Assembly: GCA_018806985.1 (NCBI GenBank) | Contig: JADANN010000032.1 | Span: 1,509,501-1,573,500 of the forward strand | Source: Angiostrongylus vasorum | Taxonomy: Eukaryota > Nematoda > Chromadorea > Rhabditida > Metastrongylidae | Reading direction: 5' to 3' | DNA length: 64,000 nt | Shown here: one piece after another, positions 1 to 12,554 of the stretch | How the letters are laid out: each line of letters opens with the position of its first letter | Numbering within the stretch: the first letter of the stretch is position 1 | Position numbers and translations under genes: made by a program | Notes under the pieces: generated by a model | What the model was told of the DNA's origin: nothing | Seen by the model: the letters and a program-made list of their open reading frames with translations, nothing else | The model's database searches: none

Positions 1-249
1 AATAGAATTCGCAGTGTAATTAGAAGAGCTGGCTGAAATAAAGCAACAACGCTCGATTTGTGAGTGTATCTTGAGATCCTTACAAAAGGTGAATGATTGG
101 CGCCGAAGGTGTTTTTTCTTCAACGATTAATGGATTACGAAAACAGTTCAACCTGATGACATTCTTCATAAATTGAACCCACTAATCCTTTTTGTGCCTT
201 CGTTTGTGCTCAATAATGTTTCAGCACGCAAAAGGAGTTTCCTCACATT

Positions 250-470
250 CGTATTTTTTTTCTACATAACCCGTCATCACATCTACTCTACGGACCTCCA
301 CCACTTCTTGCATTCGATTCGTTTTCCTCTCACTCATCCTCCACAATGATCTTTGAACATTTCGCGTGTTATTTCAGCTGAATTTCTCCCTTCATCTTTT
401 TTGTGAATGTTGCAAAAACGCTGGTCGAGTGAACTCGCCTTGCAATCTTGGATGCAGACGAGCTAAGTAA
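250..470 (-). repeat. SINE family B, 3' part
   Basis: Recognised by CCGTCATCACATCTACTCT, GCATTCGATTCGTTTTCC and CCACAATGATCTTTGAAC. Head absent. Confidence 0.55.
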
Positions 471-929
471 GGCGTTTCCCTCTTTCCGCATAATCGTATC
501 AGCTCTCAATATTCTCCAGCATTGAAGGGATCATCTTGCTGAAGTGAAACCTCTTCATTACCGACTTTGCCAAATGTTAGTCCTCACATAATCAACTTCT
601 TTTCCAAAAAAGAATTTGTTAAACGGAAACCAATGAGAAGAGCAAAATACTTCGAAATGCTAACAGCAATTTAATTGCATAATGGACCTATAGTGACACA
701 CAGCAAGCAGCAGCGTACCTACCATTCATGCCCATATAACAATAGAGGAAAGCCTTTCTTACAATTCTCTCATATTCAGAACTGCTAAAGCACTTTAGTT
801 GTTAAGAAGTTGTCTTCTATCATAAGGAAGTCAGAAAGCTTGCGGCGACGAAAAAATTGCTCAAACTCGATTAGGTCAGCTGCGAAAAACTGTGCCGAAA
901 CGGAATCCGTTAGCACATTCACCAATAAT
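471..929. other. No feature recognised
   Basis: AT-rich DNA between a SINE B and a SINE A; no splice-bounded frame or repeat signature seen. Confidence 0.4.
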
Positions 930-1212
930 GGATAAAAGATAGAGCTCTCAGCGTTGATCAATCCCCTGAGCGATGCGCTATGTATTCGACATCATTAACC
1001 ATCGTTGGAGGTAAGTGAACGCACATCTGGCTTTTACAATGACTCGCGGTGCCTTGCTGATTTATCGAGCAAGTGCTGCTATCCTCCTAGACAAGTCTGT
1101 TACCAATTTGCCGACCCCGGAGGCATGGAAAGCTTGGTGAGCCACGGGTTGCGGGGATCGATCCCCCTGTGTATGTTGCAGGGCACCTCCAACCACTGCT
1201 GCCGCACGCGCT
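930..1212 (-). repeat. SINE family A copy
   Basis: Near full-length. Head at the right end (minus-strand GGATCGATCC B box), tail at the left with GGATAAAAGATA. Confidence 0.8.
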
Positions 1213-1594
1213 CTTCTCCAGTAATGAAGTAGAAGAAAAGTTGAAAAGTTTATGCATTTATAGAACAGACATAACTCCATCGCCATAGGCGTAACAGTTT
1301 TCATCAAATATCGTTCCAATTTTAAATTCATTCGGAATCCACATCCTTAAAAAAAATGGGAAGGAAGATTGAATATAGGGGGAATATGATCGTGCCCTGC
1401 TGGACGAAATGCCACTTGTTCAGTTACACTCTATCAATTGCTTAGTTGGAAATGAAAGCTTTGACGCCAAGGTAGGCCTCATTATTTTTAAAAAGCTAAA
1501 ATTTCGTGTATAACAAGAGAAATTGCGGGCAAACACCTTCATATTTTTTTTACATCGAATAACGAATTCCGCAACCAACATGTATTCTTATCTT
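1213..1594. other. No feature recognised
   Basis: Only a read-through of the adjoining SINE frame; no repeat signature of its own. Confidence 0.4.
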
Positions 1595-1940
1595 GATAAG
1601 CTTGTATGAGGTTGATAAGTATGCTTATTTCGGCTAACGTTTCGACGTCTTCGCCTTTATCAGAGCCGATGATCCGTGTCGGTGGTCCATAGTTGTTCGT
1701 TATCTCGATGTGGCGTCTTCGTTGTCGTACCGAGAGGGGATCTCCTTCAGTGAACACCGCACTAATGAGGCAAGCAGTTGTTGCTGATACCACTAGCCGC
1801 TGATAAAAAGTTTGTTCTTCAACGGATAATCCACCCTGTAGCAGCTGGTATTATGTTAGCTAACACAAAGGGAACAGCAAAACAACTTTCAAACTGACCG
1901 TCATTTAACCTCGGTAGTGAAATAATCAACATACAAATAA
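1595..1940 (-). repeat. Family E element with a hammerhead-like motif (minus strand, 1631-1668)
   Basis: Motif read on the minus strand: arm CGGCT, core CTGATAA, stem-loop GGCG-AAGA-CGTC, GAAAC, GTT, arm AGCCG. The core A replaces the G of CTGATGA. The flank (GTATTATGTTAGCTAACAC) recurs in the copies near 29.2 and 40.0 kb. Confidence 0.55.
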
Positions 1941-2364
1941 TTCTAATGAAGTCCACAATGTGCACAGATATACCAGATTGAAGCAATGCCATCGCAGCAA
2001 CTATCTTTGCATTATGCTCATGGAAATCGATTGAAAAATGCAAATGTGTTGAAAGAAATAACTTATAACGAGGTGGAAGAGTTCTAGGAAAGCGAACTGT
2101 TTTTTAAGCGTGGAAGCGATGGCATAGGATTCATTTATTTTCAGATTCTCATTCTCACTCATTTTGAATGAATTAAGGGTCTGCTACGGTCTTTCCTTTC
2201 CTACCCTTACTGGCGTATTATTTTAGTGTTTACAGTTTTAATCCCTAAATAAATTGTTGGAAATGAGCGCATTCGCTAATTCTCGCGTGCCAAAACTTTT
2301 CCTCTTCATTTTTTCTCAGAATTTAAAGTAAGTATTTATATCTCTTGCAAATTAGTGCTTTATT

Positions 2365-2530
2365 GACTCTTTAACTTTCTCGCGACCAAGCGCATTGATT
2401 TCAATACATAGCTGTTGTACGCTTCGGATCGAACATCTTGATTTCAATGCGCATCCCAGTTCTCCAGTGGCACACGGTCCGACGTGCGCGACACGCGAAC
2501 ATGGGCACGGTCGTGAAAGCGTTAACCCTT
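2365..2530. mobile_element. Family F small MITE
   Basis: Ends TTTAACTTTCTCGCGACC and GGTCGTGAAAGCGTTAACCC are inverted; about 165 bp, non-coding. Confidence 0.55.
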
Positions 2531-2984
2531 TTATATTGTAACAACTATTTAGTGCACAGGACTGACCAAAACGCTTCTCTTCCAATATTTTCACGTAGAT
2601 TCATTATTTTTAGATCATGTGACACCGTTACACCTTCACGACTCTTTGTAGTCAATAGATGGCTCGTCGAGCATAGATTTTATACTGGACCTACTCTATG
2701 GATAGCTACTCTTGGCCATGCTCGCAAAAAGCTGCGACTGTAGGGAGCAATCGGTGTATTAAAAGAACATAAAAGAGACAAGGATATGTGCCTCCACTAT
2801 CGTGGGAAACGCTAGTAACATCATGATTAAATAACGGACGCCTTTTTTTCCATCACGCATAAGAGCTGTCCAAAAACATGGGAACAATCACAGAAGAAAA
2901 TAGCGGGTATGTAGACGTTAAAGAGACATGGAAAAAATACAAGGGTACCCAGAAAAAGATCGATAATATCAAGAAATCAGTGCG

Positions 2985-3116
2985 TCGTGCCATTTGTGCG
3001 GACTTACGGACCGTACATCTTGACTTCAACGGGTGCTCCGATTGAGCTCCAGTGATACAAGGTCCGACAAGCCCGGCACGTGATAGTGGCCGCGTTCGTG
3101 AAGGGGTTAATTCTAT
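2985..3116. mobile_element. Family F small MITE, right part
   Basis: Shares CGTACATCTTGACTTCAACG and a right end CGTTCGTGAAGGGGTTAATTC with the copy at 2.4 kb. Confidence 0.5.
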
Positions 3117-3309
3117 GAAAGCCGACAAATGCATTTTCAGTTGTGTTGCCCTGCGTAATTGTTTACATGCCTATCGATCTTTTCGGAACACTAGTTTTTT
3201 TCTTTATCTGCTTCACAAGATAAGTTTTAGTGATAAATCCACTTTAAATGAACTACTTATATATAAAACTTTTAATAGTATACTATTTTATTCTGCTATA
3301 GCCAAAATA

Positions 3310-4190
3310 ATTTGCTGCCACCATCGAAGACGTCAGACGGACTTTGGAATGCGACAGCATGGGAGTGAAAATCGATGGTCGGCAATTACACCATCTTCGC
3401 ATTCTGGTGGCATCGTCCTTATAAAACCAAACATTAGCGAGGCGGAACGAAATCTTGCCGACTTTGATAAAGCCTGTAAAAAAAATTGGTCTTTGACTGG
3501 ATCTCACAAAAAACAATGTTCTTCATGAGGAACGGATTGCTTACGTATGCCCCATTCACGCTCAACAGAACGAATATCTCCGAATGCTCCAGTTACGTCT
3601 ACCTAGGTCAGGGAAATCAACATGTTGAACGACTTAGCTCCAGAACTGAGCAGAAGGAAACGAGCTGCTTGGGGAGCCTTCAAGAGCATCGAGGATGTAG
3701 TGAAGAGGACAAAGAACACCCGACTCCGTGCCCACCTTTTCGACTCCACGGTACTTCTTGCCTTAACGTATGCGTGAGAAACCTGGTCGCTGCGTAAGCA
3801 GGATGAAAGATCACTCAGCGTTCTTGAACGCGCTGTCGAATGGACCATGCTAGGAGCACCCGTTTCACATAAGTGAGGGAAAGGATCATCAAGGATGCCG
3901 TTCTATACGCCAAGCTATCGAAAATAAGGTTGGACGTAAATGTAATGCGTATGAACGACGACCGATGGACAGGAGCTGTTAGTGACTGGATTCCTCGGGA
4001 TGTCAAATCTGCTGCAGGAAGACCACCGATCTGATGGTCAGAGTTCTTTACGAACACCCTAGAAGAAAGATGTGATGCTGAACGAGTTGCTAGAGCAAGC
4101 AGTACCCACTGGGCTCCACTTGCACGCGACGGGGGAAAAATGGAAGATTTACTGGAGCTCGCTCGAGTCACTCGATGATCAACTGGACGA
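3310..4190 (+). pseudogene. RTE-type LINE fragment, 3' part of the RT and C-terminal region
   Basis: Scattered frames give RT-associated text of nematode RTE elements: GVKIDGRQLHHLR, IVLIKPNISEAERNLADFDK, ECSSYVYLG, RRKRAAWGAFKSIEDV and a closing WAPLARDGGKMEDLL. Several frameshifts and stops; the 5' end with endonuclease is absent. Confidence 0.75.
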
Positions 4191-4729
4191 CAGGTGATTC
4201 AGGTGATACTATGGTCAGAGCTTCTGCAACATTATAAAAACTTTTCATTTCTATTTAAATTTGACTTGCTAGCAATCGTTTTATCGATTAACTTTTAAAT
4301 AACGGGCAAATGCACTCCAACTACTAGTCAATAAAACCCACTTGAAGGAAGGTTTTTGTACATTTCCAAGTGTACAATAGGACTTTTCATGCCAAAACGC
4401 TTGCCACAGCATATGTGTTGAATAAGCTGTGAATTGAGCACAAGAAATATGGAAAAGAGGGCGCAAAACGATCAGGAAGAAAATGGCACCTATATAGCCT
4501 ATAATGGCCATTCAGAGGACCGCGTTTAGACACTACAACGTGCATATCGCTGCGAATGGGTTAACACATCATGCCACACGCTCATATTTCCATGGCTGCG
4601 CCGTAGTTTTCCAGGTTTCAAGATAGTTTTTCGATAAATTGAGGCCTTAAGGAGTTGAGAACATGAAAAAAAATTATAGAAGATTTGCGCTATCGCTCTA
4701 TAAGCGCGCATCGCATATTTGATATTTTC
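4191..4729. other. No feature recognised
   Basis: Low-complexity AT-rich DNA between an RTE remnant and a SINE B; two short minus-strand frames of 61-76 codons without family resemblance. Confidence 0.35.
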
Positions 4730-5285
4730 TTTTGTTTGTATGACCCGTCTTCACGTCTGCTGTGCGGGTCCCAGCACTTGTCACATTCGATTCGTTTCCT
4801 CGCGTCCATTGTCCACGAAGATCTCCTAACTTTTACGTGTGGCTTCGGTTGCTGCTTGAGGATTTTCATTTCACCTTGAATGTTGTAGAATGCTGGTCGA
4901 GCAATTCTTCCTGGAGTAATTCTTCGTATTCTTGTTCAGCAAACACGAGGTGTTATTTTTATTCTTTATTCACGAACAAGCTGACGTTTCGGCGGATTTC
5001 GCCTTCCTCAAAGCCGCTTTCTATGAGGCTTCCACTGAGTATGTCGCGTGGAGACCAACCGCACAGAGTTCACATGGAAGCGTAATATCTTCCTGGAGTC
5101 CTGAGATAGCCGGGCTGGAGCGTTCCCAATTAGGTTGCAGAGAGTGATTTTTTTTCTCAGACAACTTCGGTACCAATTTCTCGACCCCGGAGGGATGAGA
5201 AGCTTGGTTGGCTCGGAGCAGAATCGAACTTGCACCATGCTCGTGATGACAGACATCACTACCACTGTGCTCTTCCTCCGCCATA
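4730..5285 (-). repeat. SINE family B copy split by a family E insert
   Basis: 3' half at 4730-4915 and head half at 5056-5285, with a hammerhead-motif element between. The head has AGAATCGAACTTGCACC (B box, reverse) near its right end. Confidence 0.75.
4916..5050 (-). repeat. Family E fragment inserted in a SINE B
   Basis: GAGCAAACACGAGG-like flank and, on the minus strand, GGCTTTGAGGAAGGC then GCCGAAACGTCAG. The inner stem is GGC/GCC. Confidence 0.5.
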
Positions 5286-5370
5286 TTTGATATAATATAC
5301 TATAATTGATCATCAAACTACATTGCTTTCAGCGTTTGGAGATAATTTATACCTCATTTTGTGCATCCTA

Positions 5371-5655
5371 GGGGGTGCGTGTGGCGCAGTGGTCGGAGGC
5401 ACCCTGCAATACATGGTGGGATCGATTTCTGCACCCATAGCCCACCAAGCCTTCCATTCCCATGGAGTTGGCAAATTGGTACCAAACTTGTATGCGAGGA
5501 TAGCAGCAGCACTGGCTCGATACATCGGTAGGCCACCGCGAGTCATTATGCATTCACTCACCTCCGAAAGATGCTTAATGAAGTCGAATGCATGGCGCAT
5601 CCCTTAGGGCTTAATCAACACCGAGAACATCATCCTTCTATTTTATCCCTTTATT
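5371..5655 (+). repeat. SINE family A copy
   Basis: Full-length copy: TGGCGCAGTGGTCGGAGG (A box), GGGATCGATTTC (B box), the central GTTGGCAAATTGGTACCA segment and a TTTATCCCTTTAT tail. Confidence 0.85.
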
Positions 5656-5959
5656 TCGGGTGTAATTCGTTATGCTTGCATATTCCGCATAATAACCACC
5701 GGTTCATATTAACATTCGAAGGTAGAATAGTAATAAATTATCAGTAAAGTTGAGTTTTATTTACCTCAAATTTTTCGGTAGCTTCCGATAACTTCTCGAT
5801 AACTAGAGGACTTGAGGAATTGAGAGCTCAGAAGACTGATGGAAGGATTTGCTGAATTATTCTAGGAACAAAAGGTGTTATCGTTTTGAATCAGTTTTGC
5901 TCTTCAAAAACGAATTTTACAGCCGTGAATAATTTCATTGGATAAGGAATTGAATATCG

Positions 5960-6400
5960 GTCGACCTTTCATTGAACGTAACGACAAAGAATCCGGGGAA
6001 GCAGACGACAAGTACAAAGTCTATCGTACTTCCCATGAAAGAGTCTCACGGAAGTGAACTGAGAATGAAAATGCTGACATTGGTGACGAATACAATGAAA
6101 TCAGCAGTGAGTGTCCTAACGATGTTTAGCCTGGGAATCACTGGATCCTTCATGGCAGTAAACCTAGAGGGTTTTTTTTTCGATGTCGAAAGACGTTTAT
6201 CGATTATTTCTAGACGACATTTGGGAAAATCTTGTGGACGAGATCAACAAATGAGGGCTACAAAAGGATGCGTTATGGGAACCGTAATTGTTGACAAGAC
6301 CAGAAGATTCATCAGTTTCTGCTTTCTGATGTGGAAGTCATCGAAATGTCACAATTCAGAGAATGTTGAAGTTTCAGTTCTGCTCTTGCATGTCATTTGA
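5960..6400 (+). pseudogene. Relict coding-like stretch, unknown
   Basis: A 142-codon open frame starts at 5972. A second frame reads like an acidic protein (NADIGDEYNEISSECPND) but is cut by several in-frame stops. This looks like decayed coding sequence. No family recognised. Confidence 0.25.
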
Positions 6401-7592
6401 AATCATGTTGATTAACCACCATTTTGTCAAGAACACAATCTAGGACCTACGGGAGAGATTATACCAGATTAGAGCGCTAATCCAGTTTGTTGATATGACC
6501 TAAAACAGAATATATAGACCTTGAAAGTGTGGGCTCCGAAGAACCACTCGTGCTATTTAGAGCTTGAATCGCCGGTACATTCCACATAAGAGAAACAAGT
6601 ACAGAATAAAGTTATTCAAACGGTGAACGAGAGGTGGCTATACCTACAGAATTTAGGTACCTACTATAAGTTGTCACTCCACAGCTGGAGATATGGTTCA
6701 TTTTGGAGCGACATGACTTGCGCACGATTTGCTGCATGGAGAAGGGCATGTTTATCTCAGTAGTTGGGGGCACAAATCTTCCCTTTGCTGAGGAATTACC
6801 GCAGAGTAGTACCTGTCCCATCGGTAGCTATAGGAAAAAGAGGAATGGCCTTTCAGTGAAGTCATCCACTGAAATCTGAATAGAGAACAATGGATACCAT
6901 CGGAGCGGTACAGTAATATTGCAGTGGAATCGTAAGAATGACGTTATTATGATACCTACAGTTTATGACGTTCTTATTTCTCACAAATCATGACTCAGTG
7001 CTACAGACAGGTGAGTTCGTACTAATGAGGGTCATACAGCTATCTTCATGGAAACGCCAACGAACATCTTTTTTTAACCAATAGTTTAAGCACATACCGC
7101 TCCTCTTTCACTTGATTACTCAGACGTGCCCGTGAACGCCTGCACGATCTATAATCAGTGGGTAGCGTAAACCTTTGCTCAACGACCTTAAGATGAATGA
7201 ATATTTGCGTTTCATTGGAAATGGAAATGTTTCCACACCAATGACCTAAAGCGACACGAGGGTTCGAAGGAAGTGTAGGCGACAGATGTGATGTAACAAG
7301 GTAATGACAAGACACCACGATTGAAAATTAACTACAAAACATGCCAAGCACTCTAAGTGCATTTTTACGCCGTTTAGGAAGACACTGTTGTTTAGAATGC
7401 TTCGATGCAAATCATACAAATTGTGCAGCTTTGGCACGATCTGCAAGATTGAAGTCGAAAATGGGTGATGGTGTGCTAGAATTGAAGGTTCGATGAAAGA
7501 TTGCAGATTGTAGGTAAGAATTAAAAGTTTTTTTGTGAAGAATGCTTAATGCGAGTTAGAATTGGAACTTACACGCGAAGATTGCTGATTGC
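6401..7592. other. No feature recognised
   Basis: Includes a 90-codon minus-strand frame (7046-7318) with a basic C-terminal half but no splice context or family match. Confidence 0.35.
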
Positions 7593-7889
7593 TTACTTAC
7601 TTTCTTTTATACTTGGACGGTTCGTCTTCACGGGCAGTTTGGACCCATCTTTTTCGTTTTCCATTGGTCTCTTCGCCTCGTAATCGTCGTCCGCGGTGCT
7701 GGTTTGATTCGAGCATGATGGTAGGGGGCGACTCTCATAGCGTGATCTGTAAACATCGTCAGGTGCAAGTACAGCTGAATGACATTGGTTACAATCATGT
7801 CCGTCCATTGTGTAGTTGGTCGTCCCAGTAGCGAAATTGATTCGAAATTTCGCATATTTTCGGGCGAAGCTTTCAAAATCTTTCATCAT
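7593..7889 (-). other. Unassigned open stretch, possible exon or old element
   Basis: 98 open codons rich in acidic and Ser residues, ending at a GTAAGTAAG donor-like site. A second minus frame is open for most of the same stretch. It sits beside a Penelope-like fragment on the opposite strand and may be part of another element. No domain recognised. Confidence 0.2.
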
Positions 7890-8099
7890 TACTCCGCGAA
7901 GAACTTTCGCACCAACGTCCTAGATCACACAAAAATGTGGCAAGCAGAGCATTCAGGAACTGGTAAGGGCTAAAGAGCACTCGACTATCACTCACTGACA
8001 AGGGCGGGAGTTCATAGTAAATGCTCGCCATTTAAACATCGAGATGGGCGGAGGATATCTTGAGCATACTTCCCTTTATCGCCTATCACCTTAAAAAGG

Positions 8100-9220
8100 A
8101 GTTCAGATGTCAACACCATTTTTGACGTTCACACTAGCCTAACCTAAAACGATTACATCACCAAATGGTACCGAAAACCAAGGAACGAAAATCTAATGCC
8201 CGTACCTCTCCTCTCACCGGTCGTAAAAATGGCGTTCGCGAGAAACACTTTTCAAACAGCCACCAGTGTGTGCACAGCAAAGGAGCAAAGGGAAGAATCC
8301 TTGAAGTTGATGGGCAAATAGCTATTTCCAACGGCTGCGAAATGACGGTTTCTTAGGAAAGGTGTGGAGGAAAAACGAAGCCCTCAAGCGACAAGTCCAA
8401 CAAAAACAAGGTCCCATTTGTCTACAACGCATTAAGCACAGCTAATATGATGCTTAAAGAGTGCCGGTCTAGAGAATTCAGCAGCAGTGACTGAAATGCT
8501 ACCGAAGCTTTGCAACATCAGGTTGTTCATAACCGCTTTTGTGACCGTCCATGTACAAGCAGAACTGCATAATTTTACCTAACGAAAGAGACGGCGATTG
8601 GATGAGTTCTTGTACGGTGTAGCCAATCTCTTGTGAAGCACGTGGGTACGAAAGCACGTAGACCAGTCTGCTTCCATGTAAAAGAGCACCTAGTTGAGAA
8701 ACTAAAAGTGGAACAAAACACTCCACTAGGAAGGCACGTGGCAGAAAGCAATAACGGAGAAGATTTTAAAGTAAAAATTACTATCGCAGAACAACAGTCT
8801 ACAAGTCGGTGCGTAAAAATACTCCAAGCGTTTTGTATAGATCCCAAAAACCTAAAAAATGAATCGCAAGCAGAATGCGCTGTGATTACGCGTGGCCTCG
8901 TGCCATGCATCAGACTAATTTATTGGGTTGAGCCAGACACATTTCTTACCGATGCAAAAGCCTGTGCGACTGGTCTCTAGCAATGAAGATCTATGAAGGA
9001 CAAAACGATGAGTGGTTAGAAAAGCTCTTTATCATGATTATAAAGTTTATGTGTTCAATTTTACCTGCCGAGGTTATGAAAGTGCTTGGTTGAGTAGATC
9101 GCATGTCTATTTGGTCTTTTTCATGCTTTAAAGAAGGCGAAACTGCCGAAACGTCAGATACTAATAAACAAATCTTGTTATTGACAACTCGTTTCTGCTC
9201 AACAAGAAAAAATTAATTTC
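8100..9220 (+). pseudogene. Penelope-like element fragment (end of RT to GIY-YIG)
   Basis: Frames read YITKWYRKPRNEN (RT C-terminal side), then FHVKEHLVEKLKVEQNTPLG and NGEDFKVKITI, the C-terminal part of a GIY-YIG endonuclease domain. Stops and frameshifts throughout. A hammerhead-like motif lies at the 3' end (9125-9158). Confidence 0.7.
9115..9215 (+). repeat. Family E-type end of a Penelope-like fragment
   Basis: AAGGCGAAACTGCCGAAACG then TCAG directly follows the endonuclease remnant, linking the motif to a Penelope-like 3' end. The CTGATGA position is degraded. Confidence 0.5.
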
Positions 9221-9230
9221 GTCAGTGATT

Positions 9231-9400
9231 TGTCGCGTGTGGTGCAGTGGTCGGGAGCGCCCTGCAACACACACATGGGACCGATCCTCGCGCCCGTGGC
9301 TCAATCACCTCAAAATGAGGCTTAATGAAATCGAATGCATGGCGCATCCCTCAGCGATTGATCAACGCCGAAAGCTTTATCCTTTATACTTTAGTGATTT
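9231..9400 (+). repeat. SINE family A copy, internally deleted
   Basis: The head with A and B boxes joins directly to the 3' portion, losing the shared central domain. The tail TTATCCTTTATACTTT is kept. Confidence 0.75.
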
Positions 9401-9420
9401 ATCGTCTTAAAACAGCGAAA

Positions 9421-9879
9421 ACTTCTCTAAGTATCGAAATACAACGTTGAAATTAGGCATTTCTGCGCCTTTCAACGACAACACTCTTTTTGGTCTTTAC
9501 TCTCTTCAACAGAACTCATTCAGAATGAGGTATTTTTCTTAAGAGAAAGTTTTATTGCTCACTTTTTTTCCGAACTTCACGTAACATCTGTGATGGAGAA
9601 GCTATCGACCGAGTATGAACAGAGCAGTAAAAGCACAGACTTTCACGCCATCTATGCACAATAACTGCCCAAAGCGCTCTGTTTTTTTTAAAATTTTTTT
9701 TTGCAAGCCTAAACCTATCCAGAAGTCTATCTTTTTGTTTGTTACGTTCTGATAGATCCACTACGTTACGCGAGTCTAATTCATTAAGTTCTCGGCCAGT
9801 TTTCAACGGAATTTCCTTGTCTTTGATTCATCTTGAGCTTTTTTGCTTCCTAAGGGAAATTTGAACGATTTCTTTTTCA
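9421..9879. other. No feature recognised
   Basis: An 84-codon minus-strand frame (9552-9806) rich in Lys and Arg; no known motif. Confidence 0.35.
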
Positions 9880-10252
9880 CATAACCTAACATCGCATATC
9901 TCACACTTTGCGAATCCTGACATTCCTTGTATCCTATTCGTTTTCTTGCCTCCATCATCCACGAATGTCTTTGAACTTTTCACGTGTTCCTTTCTGCTGG
10001 CGCTTCAGAATTGTAGTTTTACCAGAGATGGCGCGAATGCTGGATTTTTTCAGCGAATTTCCGGGATATTCGTTCTAGAACGTTCCAGCGTGAACTGGGG
10101 AGAATGATCTTATCCTAGATAATTCTGGTACGATTGTCCCGAAACTGGAAGGATGAGAGGCTTGTTATACCTAGCGTGGTATCAAACTTGGGACTGAGTA
10201 GGTTGCGACGTAAACGTAATGAACGAGAACACTACTGCTGCGCTACCCGCCC
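9880..10252 (-). repeat. SINE family B copy
   Basis: Old full-length copy: ATCCTATTCGTTTTCTTG near the tail, CGAAACTGGAAGGATGAGAGG in the core and CACTACTGCTGCGCTACCCG at the head. Confidence 0.6.
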
Positions 10253-10254
10253 AT

Positions 10255-10909
10255 TTTTAAATGGAATAATTGCAAATATTATATTTTTTTGAACGAGGGT
10301 GTACTGAAAATACATTTATTTAAAATGTCGATATAATCCATCATAATTTTCCTGAACGTGTCATAAAAAATGTATGATTTTTTTTCCTGAATTTTAACTC
10401 CTCTTGTCTCTTTTTCGGACGCACTCCTCCACCATCATATGCCACTGTATTTCATAGTTTTCCACTTGTTTTTTTGTTTGTACACATCTAAGGCAATTTT
10501 GGCTGTATTTCTCAAAGTATCCGTCTTCCTCTACCAACATCTAGCCAAATTCTTTTTTTTCCCTTATAAAAATTCTCATTTTTTTCCAGATCTTTGGAGT
10601 TCGCTACTTTCATTTGCCATTCCATAAGCATAATTGTTGCATCATTAGATGAGATGATAACAGGACGATGAGAACGGTACATGATGAATTGATAAGGTAA
10701 TGATAATCTACGTTCCTTCTCAAGGCAGACAAATCTTCCAAATGCGCTTTATTAGCCGACATGGGTGAAATGTGAACTCAAGTGGAATGATAGATTGAGT
10801 TAAATCGAAAAGATGGAGACGATAACAAAAAACAGCTTTGAATCAGAAGAAATCCCAATACTTTAGCCATTATAAAACAAATCTTATCACTATCATAGCA
10901 ATCTCCTGT
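10255..10909. other. T-rich intergenic DNA
   Basis: Long T runs at 10375-10600 produce a hydrophobic-looking frame of 62 codons that I take as compositional. Confidence 0.4.
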
Positions 10910-11345
10910 CACACTGTTAACTTTTTATTTGCTGCCTATTACAATTTTTGACGGCAAGGTAGTTTGTGAGAGACAATCACAACGATATGGAGGTATTTGC
11001 AAACCTGTGAACCGCAAGTGTCTGCTGTAGGGAATGAACGTGCTATTACCCTTTTCTGGAGATAACGCGTTCGTCACCACGACAGGCGGATCTTTCTTTT
11101 CCGCTGTCTCTCAGTTAGTTTTCTATTTACCACTGCCATCAGCAGTCACCCCTCAACTGGATTGGTCTGGGTAGCACAAATCGGCGTTGAATCCAGTTAG
11201 ACTGAGGCAATGGGGCAGTAGGTGAAATCAGAATGTTAACGGCCTGGAGTTCTGCAAATGTCTCAGCACCATTATAGTTGTATTTCACATGATACATTGC
11301 TGTGAAAAACTGTGGTAGGCAGCAAATAAAGAGTTAGCATTGTGT
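10910..11345. mobile_element. Family D MITE, both terminal inverted repeats present
   Basis: Left end GTTAACTTTTTATTTGCTGCC and right end GGCAGCAAATAAAGAGTTAGC are inverted copies, each followed inward by a second inverted block (TATTTGCAAA / TTCTGCAAATGTCTCAGC). No transposase. Confidence 0.7.
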
Positions 11346-11640
11346 TTTTTGAGTACAGCTTCAGCATGACAGGGTTTATTGCTTACTTGGACTTCCCAGA
11401 TCAATCCCGTTGATGGATGATTGCTGATAGCTCCCATACGTCAATAAAACGGCTGAGAGAAAGAGGAAACGAAGGACACGCATGGTGTGGTGGTGAACGC
11501 GCTAGCCCCCGGAAAAAGGTTGTACAGCGGTAACTGCAGACATCTGCTGTCCGGAGTTTTGCAAATATTTCAGCATCATTGTGGTTGAATCTCGTGTCAG
11601 TTTATCCAAAACACAGCAAATAACTCTGTTAAGAGTTTAG
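11346..11640. mobile_element. Family D copy, partial
   Basis: Contains GCATGGTGTGGTGGTGAACG and TTTTGCAAATATTTCAGCATC, then a worn right arm ending near CAGCAAATAACTCTG. Confidence 0.6.
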
Positions 11641-12554
11641 CTCCAAGGCGAGTTATTATTCATACGAATATTTCTACTTTGAGCCTTTCCTACCTTCTGT
11701 ACTCTTGTTGATAATTGAATAACTCAAGTGAACATCAATAAAACTTCTTTTTTGCTCGAGGAACACGAATAGAGTTCCACTTCTTATATGAGTTCTTCTA
11801 TATTCTCGAACCTTCTTTAGCAGAGAGAATAGTCATGGGTAGCCCTTACAACTAAGATTTCGTTAGGAAACGTTAAGGAACCACATGCCGTTGATCAAGT
11901 CTGGCACCCACAAGCATTCCCCCCTCACGATGAGCAATAAGCTATCACCAGAGGTCAGGGAACGGGCGGAGTTGATTAGTTGAAGTAATCTATTGGCAAT
12001 GAATTTTCATGAGTAGTGAGCGGTCTTAAATTGTAGAAAAAAGCATATCAAAAAGCTAGGACCAAGTGGATAACTATTATAAACAGACTTAAATTCCCAA
12101 TAACAAGAAAATTCTTGTCTTTTTTCTCGACCTTCGAGGGTCCGTGGACTTCTGCCAGAGCTCTCTGTTTTCTTTGGATGAACTCCAAAATATAAGAAAA
12201 TTGAAGATAAAGGACACTACAAAATTATTCATGGGTTTCCATTGGCTTTATCTGCTTCTTTTTTCCCAAGTAACCCAATACGTTTCACATTTTGAAGAGC
12301 GCATAATTTCTACATGAATGATGCATTGCGAGAGCTTCCTGTTCAGTGACGCAATCTAACCGCTGGATAACAACTCTATAATAATGAATTACTAGTGTGA
12401 GCGCAATGCATATAAATTCGAATGACTTGAATGACACACGGTAGAAAAAACATGTAAAATTGTCAACACGTCGTTTAAATCGTCCTGCTTTCTTGTTGAA
12501 GGGACTGTTTACCAATTTATGACACATTGGTTTGCATTCATAAACAATTATTTA
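11641..12554. other. No feature recognised
   Basis: No repeat family or splice-bounded frame identified. Confidence 0.4.

Noticed and set aside
3052..3528. 158-codon plus-strand frame as a gene
   Set aside because: It starts in a family F element and ends in an RTE remnant; only the last third has protein resemblance, to the RTE.
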